A stretch of DNA of 64,000 nt from Prorocentrum cordatum (Eukaryota; Sar; Dinophyceae; Prorocentrales; Prorocentraceae): positions 118,509 to 182,508 of the forward strand of contig CAUYUJ010014177.1 of assembly GCA_963575745.1 (NCBI GenBank). Reading direction: 5' to 3'. Below, piece after piece: positions 55,916 through 64,000 of this stretch (its first letter is position 1; every line of letters starts with the position of its first letter). The notes beneath the pieces are model-generated. The model saw only the letters and a program-made list of their open reading frames with translations, had not been told where the DNA came from and did not search any database. The translations under genes and the position numbers were made by a program.

Positions 55916-58900
55916 AGATGCCGTCTTGCTGTCACTGTTGTTGAGAATAGTTGTCTACAGTGTATGCATATGTTACATGGCGTTAGTACAGCAGGCAAGT
56001 TGCGTACATGATGATGTGCCCTCATATGGTTAAGCAGTGCCTTGCGATCAGGACATATTGCGTTGCACACGTTGCCCTTGTCATCTAAGATCTTGCACTT
56101 GTAGTTGCCTACCTCCTCGATCCTCTGGCTCTCCTCCTCCATGCCCTCCACCTGTGTAGTAGTAGCCATACGTACAACTGGGGGAGGGATACGCACGCTA
56201 AATTCTCGAGCTCGAAGTTCGGTGAAATCGATTTTCACGAAGTCCTGGGCGGCCTCGAGGTCAGCCAGAATTCTCAAATCCAAGAGAAGCTCCTCAATAG
56301 CGTAATATTCCAGTTTCTCAGAAGCGAACTCTAGATCCTGAACGAGCTGACTCACCCACGGAGAAGCCGATGCCGTGGGAACCCCGTCCTGAAGCTGAGG
56401 CTCAATCACACGCCTCTCCTCTATCGCGAGCGCGCCGAACATTGCGCACAGGGTCTGAGCGTGCCAACTCGGACGAGCAGCCCATGACTGATAAAGCTTC
56501 AGACGGCGTATGATCATTTCTGTTTTACTGCCCACAAAGCGCCAGAACTTCATCACCTGCAAATTGCTGAGAGAGCGGACCGTGCCGTCCTCCCGCTCGT
56601 GCGTGGCCTTGCCCCGCATCGCTGTCCGACACAGGGAAGACATACACCGATCGAGCCGTGCATAATCACTTTGATGGAGAACGAAAGGTTCGAGGCCATT
56701 AATTAGGGTATTGTACACCTGACCCTGCAACAACGTGCGCCTCCATGTGTAAGATAATGCTAGAGGCCATACTCCCCCCAACCGATAAAAAGCTTCATGT
56801 GCCATTTCGCAACACCTCGTAACCTCATGATGTGCAGTGTCCCTGGACTTCAGAAACGGCCCCAAGTAGCGAACACAATCAGATACTGTCCCCTGGAGAG
56901 AAGCACGATTACATCGAAGTGCGCGACGTGCGTGATAAACACGATGTGCGAAGTGAAACAACATCTCTTGCTTACTGCGATTTTGCCCATATCCATACGG
57001 TTCTAAAGCCTCATCAAGTAGCCCATCCACCTCCGTTAATTTATCTAGAAAGTCCCGTAGCGTACTACCAGGCTCCGCCAAGATCATTTTCTGTAAGTCA
57101 TCCGCGTACTTTGTGAGACTCAGGTCGGCCACCAGGCCAGAGAAAGATGCAAATAACTCTCGAGCAGAGGGATCAGATCGAAAAAGTGAGTAGCTCCACT
57201 GCAATACTGCCCGTGAAAACGTGCCCAGGAAGCCCTGCATTGTAAAGGGATCTCCCATAGGTCCTCCGATGCGTGGTCGCACATGAAGGGAGCCATCCTG
57301 TGCGTCAAGCTCAATAATGGCCGAGCGGTACCTCTGCCGACACAAGCCTTGATCATGTTCGGCAGCCGCTAGGGAAACAGTCTGGTCCAACTCAGACCAG
57401 ATGGAACTGGCGAATACGTTACTCATATCCTTGAACGTGTTACAATATGTTGGCCCCATCTTTCTAGCCCTCCATCCGGTAATTAATGTAATACGTACTG
57501 CGTTTTCACGACGACGATGTTTGACACATCCATGATCAGCCACCGTGGGAATTATCTTGAGTTTTTTCGCAAAGAATGCTTTGCCCACAAAGGGCAGGAC
57601 GTGTACCACTCGGACCCCTTTAGGGCCCTCTTCCAGTTTTTTGGGTAGATTCGCTCCCCGAGACTTATTCCAGTAAAGCGGAACTTCCTGGTATTCACTC
57701 ATCTTTGATAACCCAAGCCCAAGCAGAAACCAGAAGCCTTGCGGTGAAATCAGCTTCCGATCAGCTCCTACTCCAGCACGCGTACGCACACGATAGTTGG
57801 GCCACATGCACTGATGCCAGATCTCGAGTGGTGCCGTACCTGCAGGCACAGCCTTCCGTTTTGAAGCGCGCCGTGCATACCTACGAATCTCCTGAACGTC
57901 CTCCTTCACCGTCTCTAAAACCTCCTCATCTGTCACATCGGCGTAGTACGTCCCCGTGTCCACCCTCGACTCCCTCCAGTTCTCCCAAGAGTCCACCTGC
58001 ACCTCCATTCCCCCCTCAGGTCCACTCCTCCTCCACACCTGAAGCCACGCTTCACGACTGGGCGGCGCACAGCGGACAAGACGGCCGTCTCGTCGCTTGG
58101 GCCCGTAGCGGGTACGGGCAGCACGTCGAGCCAGTCGCATTCCTTCAGCTGTACGGCCACGACGCCACAAATCCACAGCCTCAGATGTGAGCTGACTACG
58201 GAGCCTGCGGGAAGCCCTTCTCGTGTCCAAAAACAACTGGTGCGTCAGCTCCTTCAACTCACGATCAATCTGGAGGGCGATCTCTGGTGTAGCTTGAAAC
58301 TTACCACTTCGAAGTTCAACTCGTTGCTGTAGAAGAGTGCGTCTACGAAGACAGTCATCGGAATACTCAGGTCGAAGTTCGCGCTCCTTTGCATAGCACG
58401 TCTGGCCCGCTTCCAAAAGACATCTCTCGAGCACCTCGAAGATCTCATCGGGGCCGGCGTTATCACGAAACCACTGCAGTTGAAGGCCATCGAACTTAGT
58501 CTTGAGAACCTCCAAGAACTCAGCCCGCCCACGACCTTCCCGCAGCGATAGCATCAAACGATCATAATCCCAGCCCTCTTTGTGTACCATCTCCGTCTCG
58601 GCACCGTATTGGCTAACTGCTACCACAGGGACATGATCACGCGGCGACACTCCTCGAACAGCCTGCAGTGTGGCGCCTAACCTAAGACGTGCACGACATG
58701 ATACCACTTCTGTATGCATAGCTTGTGGAAGAAAAAGGTAATCAATTCTCGAATTCCCAGAATTTCCGAAAAAAGTAGATTCAATCTCGGAGCCGAACGT
58801 TTTCGCTGCAACAAACTCGTGGGTTTCCATCAGCTGCCGCATGCGATGTCCTGCACCATTCGCAAATAACTCTCGATTGGGTGTGTCAACCACGGGGCTG

Positions 58901-59445
58901 TTCACTGATGACCACACTCCGTCCGCTCGAGTCTCGCCAATCCCGTCATTCAAATATGTAAAGATGATCGGCGTGCACCGCACTGGCAGAGAACACAAGA
59001 TCACAGCCAACCACGAGATGAGCACTGCAACTGTCTTGAAATACCCACTATGCTCTGCTCGAGACTTTGGGTGGGGTGGGAAGTAGCAGACAATACCACA
59101 TACGTCGACCGTGCCGTACTTCACGCGTGCTGCTACTGCTCTGCCTCGTGCCTCGGGCGGGGGCGGCCAAGTGCGAAGTAAGTGTCGATTGGTCACCTGC
59201 GGGCTGAAGGCAAGAGCGCAGCCACAACTATGATTGCTGAACGGCGACGGGTGGAAGGGCGAGGATATACACAATCTGCCTGCACATCTCGAACTCTGGA
59301 CATGAGGGGCCAGAGAGTTGTGCTCCACCTGCTGCGTGCCTGCGAGAAGAACCAGATCAAAATTCCTCGTTTCCCCCAGGAGTTCTGGGAGGCGTGCTCC
59401 TGACGTATGCATAGGATTAAATCCCAAGACTCGTAAGAAAGACAT
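55801..59445 (-). CDS. LINE ORF: endonuclease, reverse transcriptase, zinc fingers
   Basis: A 1214-residue minus frame starting MSFLRVLGFN. An APE-type endonuclease covers residues about 1-290: NFDLVLLAGTQ (diverged), YLNDGIG, GNSGNSRIDYLFLP and SPRDHVPVV. The reverse transcriptase follows: VPAGTAPLEIWHQ, GVRVVHVLPFVGKAFFAKKL, motif A FKDMSNVFAS (about residue 672), motif B GGPMGDPFTMQGFLGTF and motif C LTKYADDLQKMI (about residue 780). Two zinc-finger blocks, CNAICPDRKALLNHMRAHHH and CNICIHCRQLFSTTV, lie near the end. The protein would nick DNA and reverse-transcribe its own RNA in the nucleus. The endonuclease Asp of the usual GDxND motif is replaced (FTYLND) and the QET glutamate is missing (AGTQ), so endonuclease activity is doubtful although the RT catalytic residues are intact. 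The tail after about 55915 is frameshifted. Confidence 0.88.
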   Translation of the reverse strand: MSFLRVLGFNPMHTSGARLPELLGETRNFDLVLLAGTQQVEHNSLAPHVQSSRCAGRLCISSPFHPSPFSNHSCGCALAFSPQVTNRHLLRTWPPPPEARGRAVAARVKYGTVDVCGIVCYFPPHPKSRAEHSGYFKTVAVLISWLAVILCSLPVRCTPIIFTYLNDGIGETRADGVWSSVNSPVVDTPNRELFANGAGHRMRQLMETHEFVAAKTFGSEIESTFFGNSGNSRIDYLFLPQAMHTEVVSCRARLRLGATLQAVRGVSPRDHVPVVAVSQYGAETEMVHKEGWDYDRLMLSLREGRGRAEFLEVLKTKFDGLQLQWFRDNAGPDEIFEVLERCLLEAGQTCYAKERELRPEYSDDCLRRRTLLQQRVELRSGKFQATPEIALQIDRELKELTHQLFLDTRRASRRLRSQLTSEAVDLWRRGRTAEGMRLARRAARTRYGPKRRDGRLVRCAPPSREAWLQVWRRSGPEGGMEVQVDSWENWRESRVDTGTYYADVTDEEVLETVKEDVQEIRRYARRASKRKAVPAGTAPLEIWHQCMWPNYRVRTRAGVGADRKLISPQGFWFLLGLGLSKMSEYQEVPLYWNKSRGANLPKKLEEGPKGVRVVHVLPFVGKAFFAKKLKIIPTVADHGCVKHRRRENAVRITLITGWRARKMGPTYCNTFKDMSNVFASSIWSELDQTVSLAAAEHDQGLCRQRYRSAIIELDAQDGSLHVRPRIGGPMGDPFTMQGFLGTFSRAVLQWSYSLFRSDPSARELFASFSGLVADLSLTKYADDLQKMILAEPGSTLRDFLDKLTEVDGLLDEALEPYGYGQNRSKQEMLFHFAHRVYHARRALRCNRASLQGTVSDCVRYLGPFLKSRDTAHHEVTRCCEMAHEAFYRLGGVWPLALSYTWRRTLLQGQVYNTLINGLEPFVLHQSDYARLDRCMSSLCRTAMRGKATHEREDGTVRSLSNLQVMKFWRFVGSKTEMIIRRLKLYQSWAARPSWHAQTLCAMFGALAIEERRVIEPQLQDGVPTASASPWVSQLVQDLEFASEKLEYYAIEELLLDLRILADLEAAQDFVKIDFTELRAREFSVRIPPPVVRMATTTQVEGMEEESQRIEEVGNYKCKILDDKGNVCNAICPDRKALLNHMRAHHHVRNLPAVLTPCNICIHCRQLFSTTVTARRHLLGSVLKATARRGGRPHFQRLCLQLPMIVQCVNISVLI

Positions 59446-60160
59446 ACCATCACCACTCCCATTGAACTGCAGCTCTCATCCCCGCGAGTGGCGGCCGCCG
59501 AAGCTGCTTCGGCGCGTGCGCGGAGAGCCCCCCCCCTGCAATCTCTCGATGTAAAGGGGCTTGGAGGAGGAGGAGGAGGAGGAGGAGGAGGAGGAGGAGG
59601 AGGAGGAGCAGGAGCAGGAGCAGGAGCAGGAGGAGCAGGAGGAGCAGGAGGAGGAACGCCGCGTCGGAGCGGCCCCCCGCCAGATTGTCAGGGGCCAGCT
59701 GAGACAGCTGACAGCGGTACAGCCAAGACGCTGGGATGGGGACCTCTTTGGGTTCGGAGGGGGCTCGCTGTTCCTGAGGTGCTCCCATGGCTGTTCATCT
59801 AGCCCTCCTCGTGCACGCAGGCGATCTTGGGGCCACAAAGGGGCTTTGTTGCTTATGCATGGTTTGGTCCAGCAGCCGGAATGCGACGTTGCGGACAAAA
59901 ATGCAGTATCGCGAACAATCACCACCAGAGCCCCGCAGTCGGGAGTTTTGGGATAGCGTGTCGCGCTGGTTCTCCTCCTCCTCCTCCTCCTCCTCCTCCT
60001 CCTCCTCCTCCTCCTCCTCCTCCACAACTACACACTAATTAATGAATACTACTCTCCTCTTTCCCCTGATGGCGTCAGGAAGATATCCGGCCACCCTCTG
60101 CGTACTGTTTTTTGCACAGGATTCCCAGGAAACGGGTTTTCGCTTGTTTTTGTTAAGTTT
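59446..60160. other. LINE upstream flank with GGA and CCT tracts
   Basis: GGA/GCAGGA tract 59560-59656 and CCT tract 59971-60022, in opposite strand sense. Between them no gene was recognised. 59937-59970 is a solo end of the TAGCGTGTCGC family (GGGATAGCGTGTCGCGCTGG). Confidence 0.6.
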
Positions 60161-60163
60161 GCT

Positions 60164-60290
60164 CCCGCTGAAGCGCTGGCCTCATTTTCGGGCTTCCTCT
60201 CGTTCCGAATCGTGGTCCCGCTGCAGCGCTGGCCTCATTTCCGCGCTTCCGCTCGTTCCGGATCGTGCTCCCGCTGCAGCGCTGGTCTTC
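60164..60290 (+). repeat. 53-bp tandem repeat, 2.5 copies
   Basis: CCCGCTGMAGCGCTGG recurs at 60164, 60217 and 60270, each with CTCGTTCCGRATCGTG in the body. Confidence 0.9.
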
Positions 60291-60299
60291 TTTGCAAAT

Positions 60300-60890
60300 A
60301 TGCCCTGAAATTTAAAAATGTAAAAAATGTCCCCCCGAAAAAAAAAACATCGGAAGTGATTCCGCTTCCACTTGGGGGCGTCGTCGTTTTCAGGAAATAT
60401 CGAGCGGGAGCCCCGTTTCTGCTTTGAGAAGACGATGTTGGAAGCAGAGCCAGCGGGTGCTCTCCATCAGCCCCGCCTTGTGTGGAGCTTTTCAGAGAGC
60501 CCAAGGAGCTAGGCATGGAGCCACGACTCCAGACCGGCCCAGACCTCTCGAAGACGATCCTTCTACCCTCCAAAGAACCTGGCGCCATGCCATGACATGC
60601 TGTGCGGTGTTGTGTTCTGCGCCGCTGAGCGATGCCATGCTTTGCGTTGCAATGCTTTGTGATGCAATGCTTCGCTGCGCAATTCCACGCCATGCTATGG
60701 CATGCTATGTTTTGCCGTGCTCTTCTGCGCCGTGCCATGCCGTGCTCTTCCATGCATGGCGTACCTTCTCGCGATCATTGCCCTGCGCGACATCCGACTG
60801 TGCGACTAGACCGGAGATCTGCGCCATGGTAAGGGATGGGAGGGAGGGGTAGGACGTCAGGTGTGACGCGAGCGCACCTAGCTTGTCCTT
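60300..60890. other. No gene; degenerate ATGCYATGCTTTG array
   Basis: 60590-60760 is a loose array of GCCATGCTTTGCGTTGCAAT-type words. The rest shows no coding signal. Confidence 0.55.
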
Positions 60891-60892
60891 CC

Positions 60893-61180
60893 CCTCCTCC
60901 GCCTCCTCCTCCCCCTCTTCCTCCTCCTCCTCCTCCTCCTCCTCCTCCTCCTCCGCCTCCTCCGCCTCCTCTTCCCCTCCCCTTCCTCCCCCTTCCCCTC
61001 CTCCTCCTCCTCTCCTCCTCCTCCTCCTTCTCCTCCTCCTCCTCCTCCTCCTCCTCCTCCTCCTCCTCCTCCTCCTCCTCCTCCTCCCCTCTCTTCCTCC
61101 TCCTCCTCCTCCTCCTCCTCCTCCTCCTCCTCCTCCTCCTCCTCCTCCTCCTCCTCCTCCCCCTCCTCCTCGTCCTCCTC
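60893..61180 (+). repeat. CCT homopyrimidine tract
   Basis: About 285 bp of CCT with CCG, CTT and CCC breaks, ending 12 bp before the inverted-repeat element. Confidence 0.95.
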
Positions 61181-61191
61181 TTACCTGAGTC

Positions 61192-61345
61192 CTACGGTCG
61201 GGAACTTTTCGATAGCGTGTCGCTCCCCTGGTTCTGGCCCACCACCCTTCGGCGCGACACGCCATCCATGTCTGGGTCCCCAGGCGTCGACGTCCCGAGC
61301 TCTCCCGAACCTCCCGCCCCGCGGAGCGGAGCGACACGCTACCCG
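61192..61345 (+). mobile_element. Short inverted-repeat element, TAGCGTGTCGC family
   Basis: TAGCGTGTCGCTCC (61213) and GGAGCGACACGCTA (about 61327) are perfect reverse complements 100 bp apart. The inner TTCGGCGCGACACGCCATCC and CCGCCCCGCGGAGCGGAGCG match 19840-19945. It has no coding capacity. Confidence 0.75.
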
Positions 61346-62525
61346 CGCGACAGAGTCGCAGCTTCGCGAAGAGTCACGACCAGGGCCCCGGGACCCCGAT
61401 CCTTCTGCGGCACTTCGCGGGCCGCACCGAGCTGTGCTGGCCCCGGCGGGCACCAGCAACAAAAATCGAAGCGGCAGCGCCCACGCCTCCAGGCAGCACG
61501 CCCCCCCCCCCCGCGATGACGAGAACGAAGAGGAGGACGAGGACCCCCGCGGCCGCACAGGAGTGGAGCAGGCAGGCGGCGCTGCTCGCCGAGCCGACCC
61601 CGGGCGAGCCCGCCGCGAGCGCGCCTCTCCAGGCACCGGCCCAGCCGGCGCAGCCCGCCGACGCCTGAGCCCCTCGCGGCGCGGACGCGCCAGTCGCAGG
61701 GCGCGCCAGCCGCAGGGCGCGGCGTCGGCGGCTGCCGCGAGCGGCGCCTCTGGGGAGAGGCGCTCGCCCGGCGGCGCCATGGCCGCCCGCGCTGGGCTCG
61801 GCTCGATTCTCTAATTTTCCACCGCTGGGCTTTGGCCAGCCTCTTCAGGGAGAGCAGGTACAGCAGTGGCACGCGAGGCTGCGACCCCGCGCGCCTCGCC
61901 CAGACGGGCACCGGCGCCTCGATCGCTCGCCCTTCTGCTCCGCGTGAGGGTGGCCCTTCCGATGGAGCGACCTTGTTCCTGGAAAGGGCCTGGGCCCAGG
62001 GTTTCTGTTTAGTGTGGTAACTGGTCCCCGGTGCCACGTTCGCAAAGAGCCGGCAGATTCCCGCTTGGTAGACAGCGCTATGTGAACTCCCATTTCGTCA
62101 CGCACATGCGCGCTTCGCGCGTGCCCGCTTGGTGAAACCTGGTTGCCTAACGGGGTCCGGAGACCCCCGCCTTTCTTTCGTAAAAAGGGTGCGGAGCGTT
62201 TTGCGCAGAATCCCAACTGGATAACAAGGTTCGGAGGCATTGCAATTCGTAAGGTGACACAGTGTTGAATTGTTGCGTGCCCGCTCGAGGGCGGCGCGCC
62301 CTGCGCTCAGGTTTCTCGAGGATGTTTCGAGCCCCTCGCTTGTGTTGCAGGAAGAATGTTAGCTTTGTGCGAGCCCGCTCGAGGATGCCGCGCCCTGCGT
62401 GCCGAAAATCCGAGGATCTCTCAGGCGAAGCGCTTATTTTGCACCGATTGGAAGGCCTGCGCGCCCCACGATGCCCAGATGGTTCTGGGAGTGCGGTCGG
62501 TCTGTCGTTTACAAGGAATGGTGGC
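61346..62525. other. Unassigned GC-rich region
   Basis: Overlapping Arg/Ala-rich frames on both strands without family features. A hairpin CATGCGCGC-TTC-GCGCGTG lies at 62105-62123. CCCGCTCGAGG...GCGCCCTGCG occurs at 62280 and 62382, a small direct repeat. Confidence 0.45.
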
Positions 62526-62529
62526 CCTG

Positions 62530-63010
62530 GGGGCGTGACAACACGGGGGTTCCTCACGCCCCAGAGAGGGACAAGCGTGAAAACACACAGGTTCCGAAAT
62601 GTTCCTAACACTTACGAGCAGGACAAGCGTGGGAACCACGTGGATTCCTGACGCTCCCGAGCGGGACAAGCGTGAAAGCGCATGGGTTCCTAAGCGGGAC
62701 AAGCGTCAGAACACTTGGACTCCTAACGCCCCAGAGCGGGACAAGCGTGAAAACCCGTGGGCCCCTAACGCCCAGGATTCCCCCACAAGCGTGAGAGCAC
62801 GTATAATCTTAACGGCCCAGAGCGGGACAAGCGTGAAACCACATGGACCCCACGTGAGTTCCTGACGCTCCAGAGCGAGACAAGCGTGAAACCACGTGGG
62901 TTACTGACGCTCCAGAGCGGGACAAGCGTGGAAACACGTAGGTCCCTAACGCCCCAGAGCGGGACATGCGTGAGAACACGTGGGTTCCTAACGCTCCTGA
63001 GCGGGACGGC
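62530..63010 (+). repeat. CGTGAAAACACGTGG minisatellite, second array
   Basis: About 13 units of 35-38 bp (GAGCGGGACAAGCGTGAAAA, CACGTGGGTTCCTAACGCC) homologous to the array at 53430-53960. Confidence 0.93.
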
Positions 63011-63793
63011 ATACGCCCCTCCCCCCTCAGCGCGTCCCTGTGTTCGTCCCTTTGCTCGTCTGGTGTCGCGTTCCCTGGTTTGTCCCCTGGCGCTTTCCCT
63101 GCCCGTTTTGTGGCGCGTTTCTTTCCACGTCCCCTAACACGTCCCTTGGCGCATCCCCCAGTGCGCCCCAAACACGTTCCGTCCCGTGGCGTCTCGTCCC
63201 GCTTCGGAACTGAATCGGATCTTGAACTGGAGCCGATCAAGCGCCCCGCACGTTTCGACTGCAACCAGTTGTGGGTCAGCTATGATTTTTCGCCCGTGTG
63301 CGGGGGCCGCTGCGTGCTGGGGCTGTCTGCTTGCTGTGGGCTGCCAGCGCTGCGGAGGGAAGCACGGGGGGGGGGGGGGGCGAAGTGGAGGGGGGTGGGA
63401 GGGGGGGAAGGGGTACAGGAGGGGGGGGGGGTGCTGAGCTCCTGTCGGCCTATCCTCCTCCTGCGCCTCTCTCCGTACTCCCTTGTGCGCCGCCCTATCG
63501 GCTCACAAGGGCCCTTGGGCTGTCATGGCACGCCGGTGACGGACGCGCCCACGCCTCCGTAAAAGGAACAATAATGTTTTCTTCCAGCACGGGTCCCCCA
63601 ATTTGTACCTCGTGTGTCTCTGTGTCCATACAGTCACCCCCGAACAAGCCACAGTGGCAACGGAGCCTTTGGTTGAGATCCACGAAGGGAGTCAGGAAGA
63701 CTCCGTTGTCATTCGATTTTCGGGCGACCTACGCTTGAATATTTTCCCGTTCTTCCCGTCCACTATCATAACCTTATTGCACCGAGTGCCGCC
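63011..63793. other. Unassigned region with CGTCCC repeats and a G-rich patch
   Basis: 63020-63190 repeats GGCGCGTTYC / CGTCCC words. 63365-63432 is G-rich. A plus frame around 63186-63350 has an ordinary composition (RFDCNQLWVSYDFSPVCGGR) but is unassigned. Confidence 0.4.
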
Positions 63794-63946
63794 ATGGATT
63801 CTCCAGACGACGCTCAGTTTCAAGAGTATGAACTTCCAGCAGGTCCTTGGCTACAACCAGATCAGGATCCTTGGGCAGGAGCTGGAGGACGAGAGGACGT
63901 TCCTTGGGAAGGTGATGGCGCTGTGGGCTGGTCAGATCAGGATTAG
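63794..63946 (+). CDS. 50-residue acidic ORF with an ideal start context
   Basis: GCCGCCATGG surrounds the start, the best eukaryotic initiation context in the window. The product begins MDSPDDAQFQEYELPAGPWL and ends GWSDQD. It is rich in Asp, Gly, Pro and Trp, with three spaced P-W pairs (GPW, DPW, VPW). No family recognised. It may be a first exon running beyond its apparent stop by splicing, or chance. Confidence 0.3.
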   Translation: MDSPDDAQFQEYELPAGPWLQPDQDPWAGAGGREDVPWEGDGAVGWSDQD

Positions 63947-64000
63947 GCCCGCTGGTTATCACAGCCCTCGACGAAGACACAGCCCAATACGCAAAAATCC

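Noticed and set aside
62530-63010. Regular 37-bp repeats resembling a CRISPR array
   Set aside because: Units are contiguous without unique spacers, in a eukaryotic repeat-rich setting, with no cas-like genes.

Overview
The window reads as nuclear DNA of a dinoflagellate; the species cannot be fixed from sequence alone. The reasons are a Ty1/copia element with a methyltransferase-like domain between integrase and reverse transcriptase, a LINE with C-terminal zinc fingers followed by a 'LEREI' extension, a transposase-like family typical of dinoflagellates, a high GC content broken by a few AT-rich islands, very dense micro- and minisatellites, and introns that look like mobile elements. No bacterial operons, rRNA, tRNA or CRISPR arrays were seen. 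Three 100-base runs of N are scaffold gaps (2761-2860, 28025-28124, 52970-53069).

Layout. 1-5560 holds simple repeats and no recognisable gene. 5786-7821 (+) is the only ordinary cellular gene I can name: a multi-membrane-span protein of the TMEM184/organic solute transporter alpha family, split by a 173-bp intron that has its own inverted repeats. 7850-9200 carries 77-bp and 86-bp tandem repeats. 9200-22100 is a repeat mosaic: 'GGCCCAAGAG'-type dispersed repeats, GGA/TCC and CGT tracts, TTTCCCGGTTTGGG minisatellites, GC hairpins and several inverted-repeat elements. 22424-28024 (+) is a copia retrotransposon (gag-protease, integrase broken by about 330 bp of AT-rich DNA, methyltransferase-like domain, reverse transcriptase) cut off by a gap. 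28125-34600 is a 2.3-kb direct duplication built of palindromic 97-bp subrepeats, followed by a roughly 57-bp satellite.

35240-51795 (-) is the most striking part. Three blocks of one dinoflagellate transposase-like protein lie in correct order and strand at about 51795-51116, 42631-42481 and 36594-35240. They are separated by about 8.5 kb and 5.9 kb of DNA filled with a 90-bp satellite, GAT, GT and poly-G tracts and conserved 40-80 bp modules. The simplest reading is one gene with two giant satellite-filled introns, or one gene torn apart by satellite expansion.

52701-52969 (-) is the C-terminal end of an unrecognised basic protein running into a gap. 53070-54000 and 62530-63010 carry minisatellites built on a CGTGAAAACACGTGG core. 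54973-59445 (-) is a LINE with endonuclease, reverse transcriptase, zinc fingers and a frameshifted tail. The rest to 64000 is repeats and short unassigned ORFs. Most long open frames in the window are by-products of repeat periods divisible by three and are not listed as genes.
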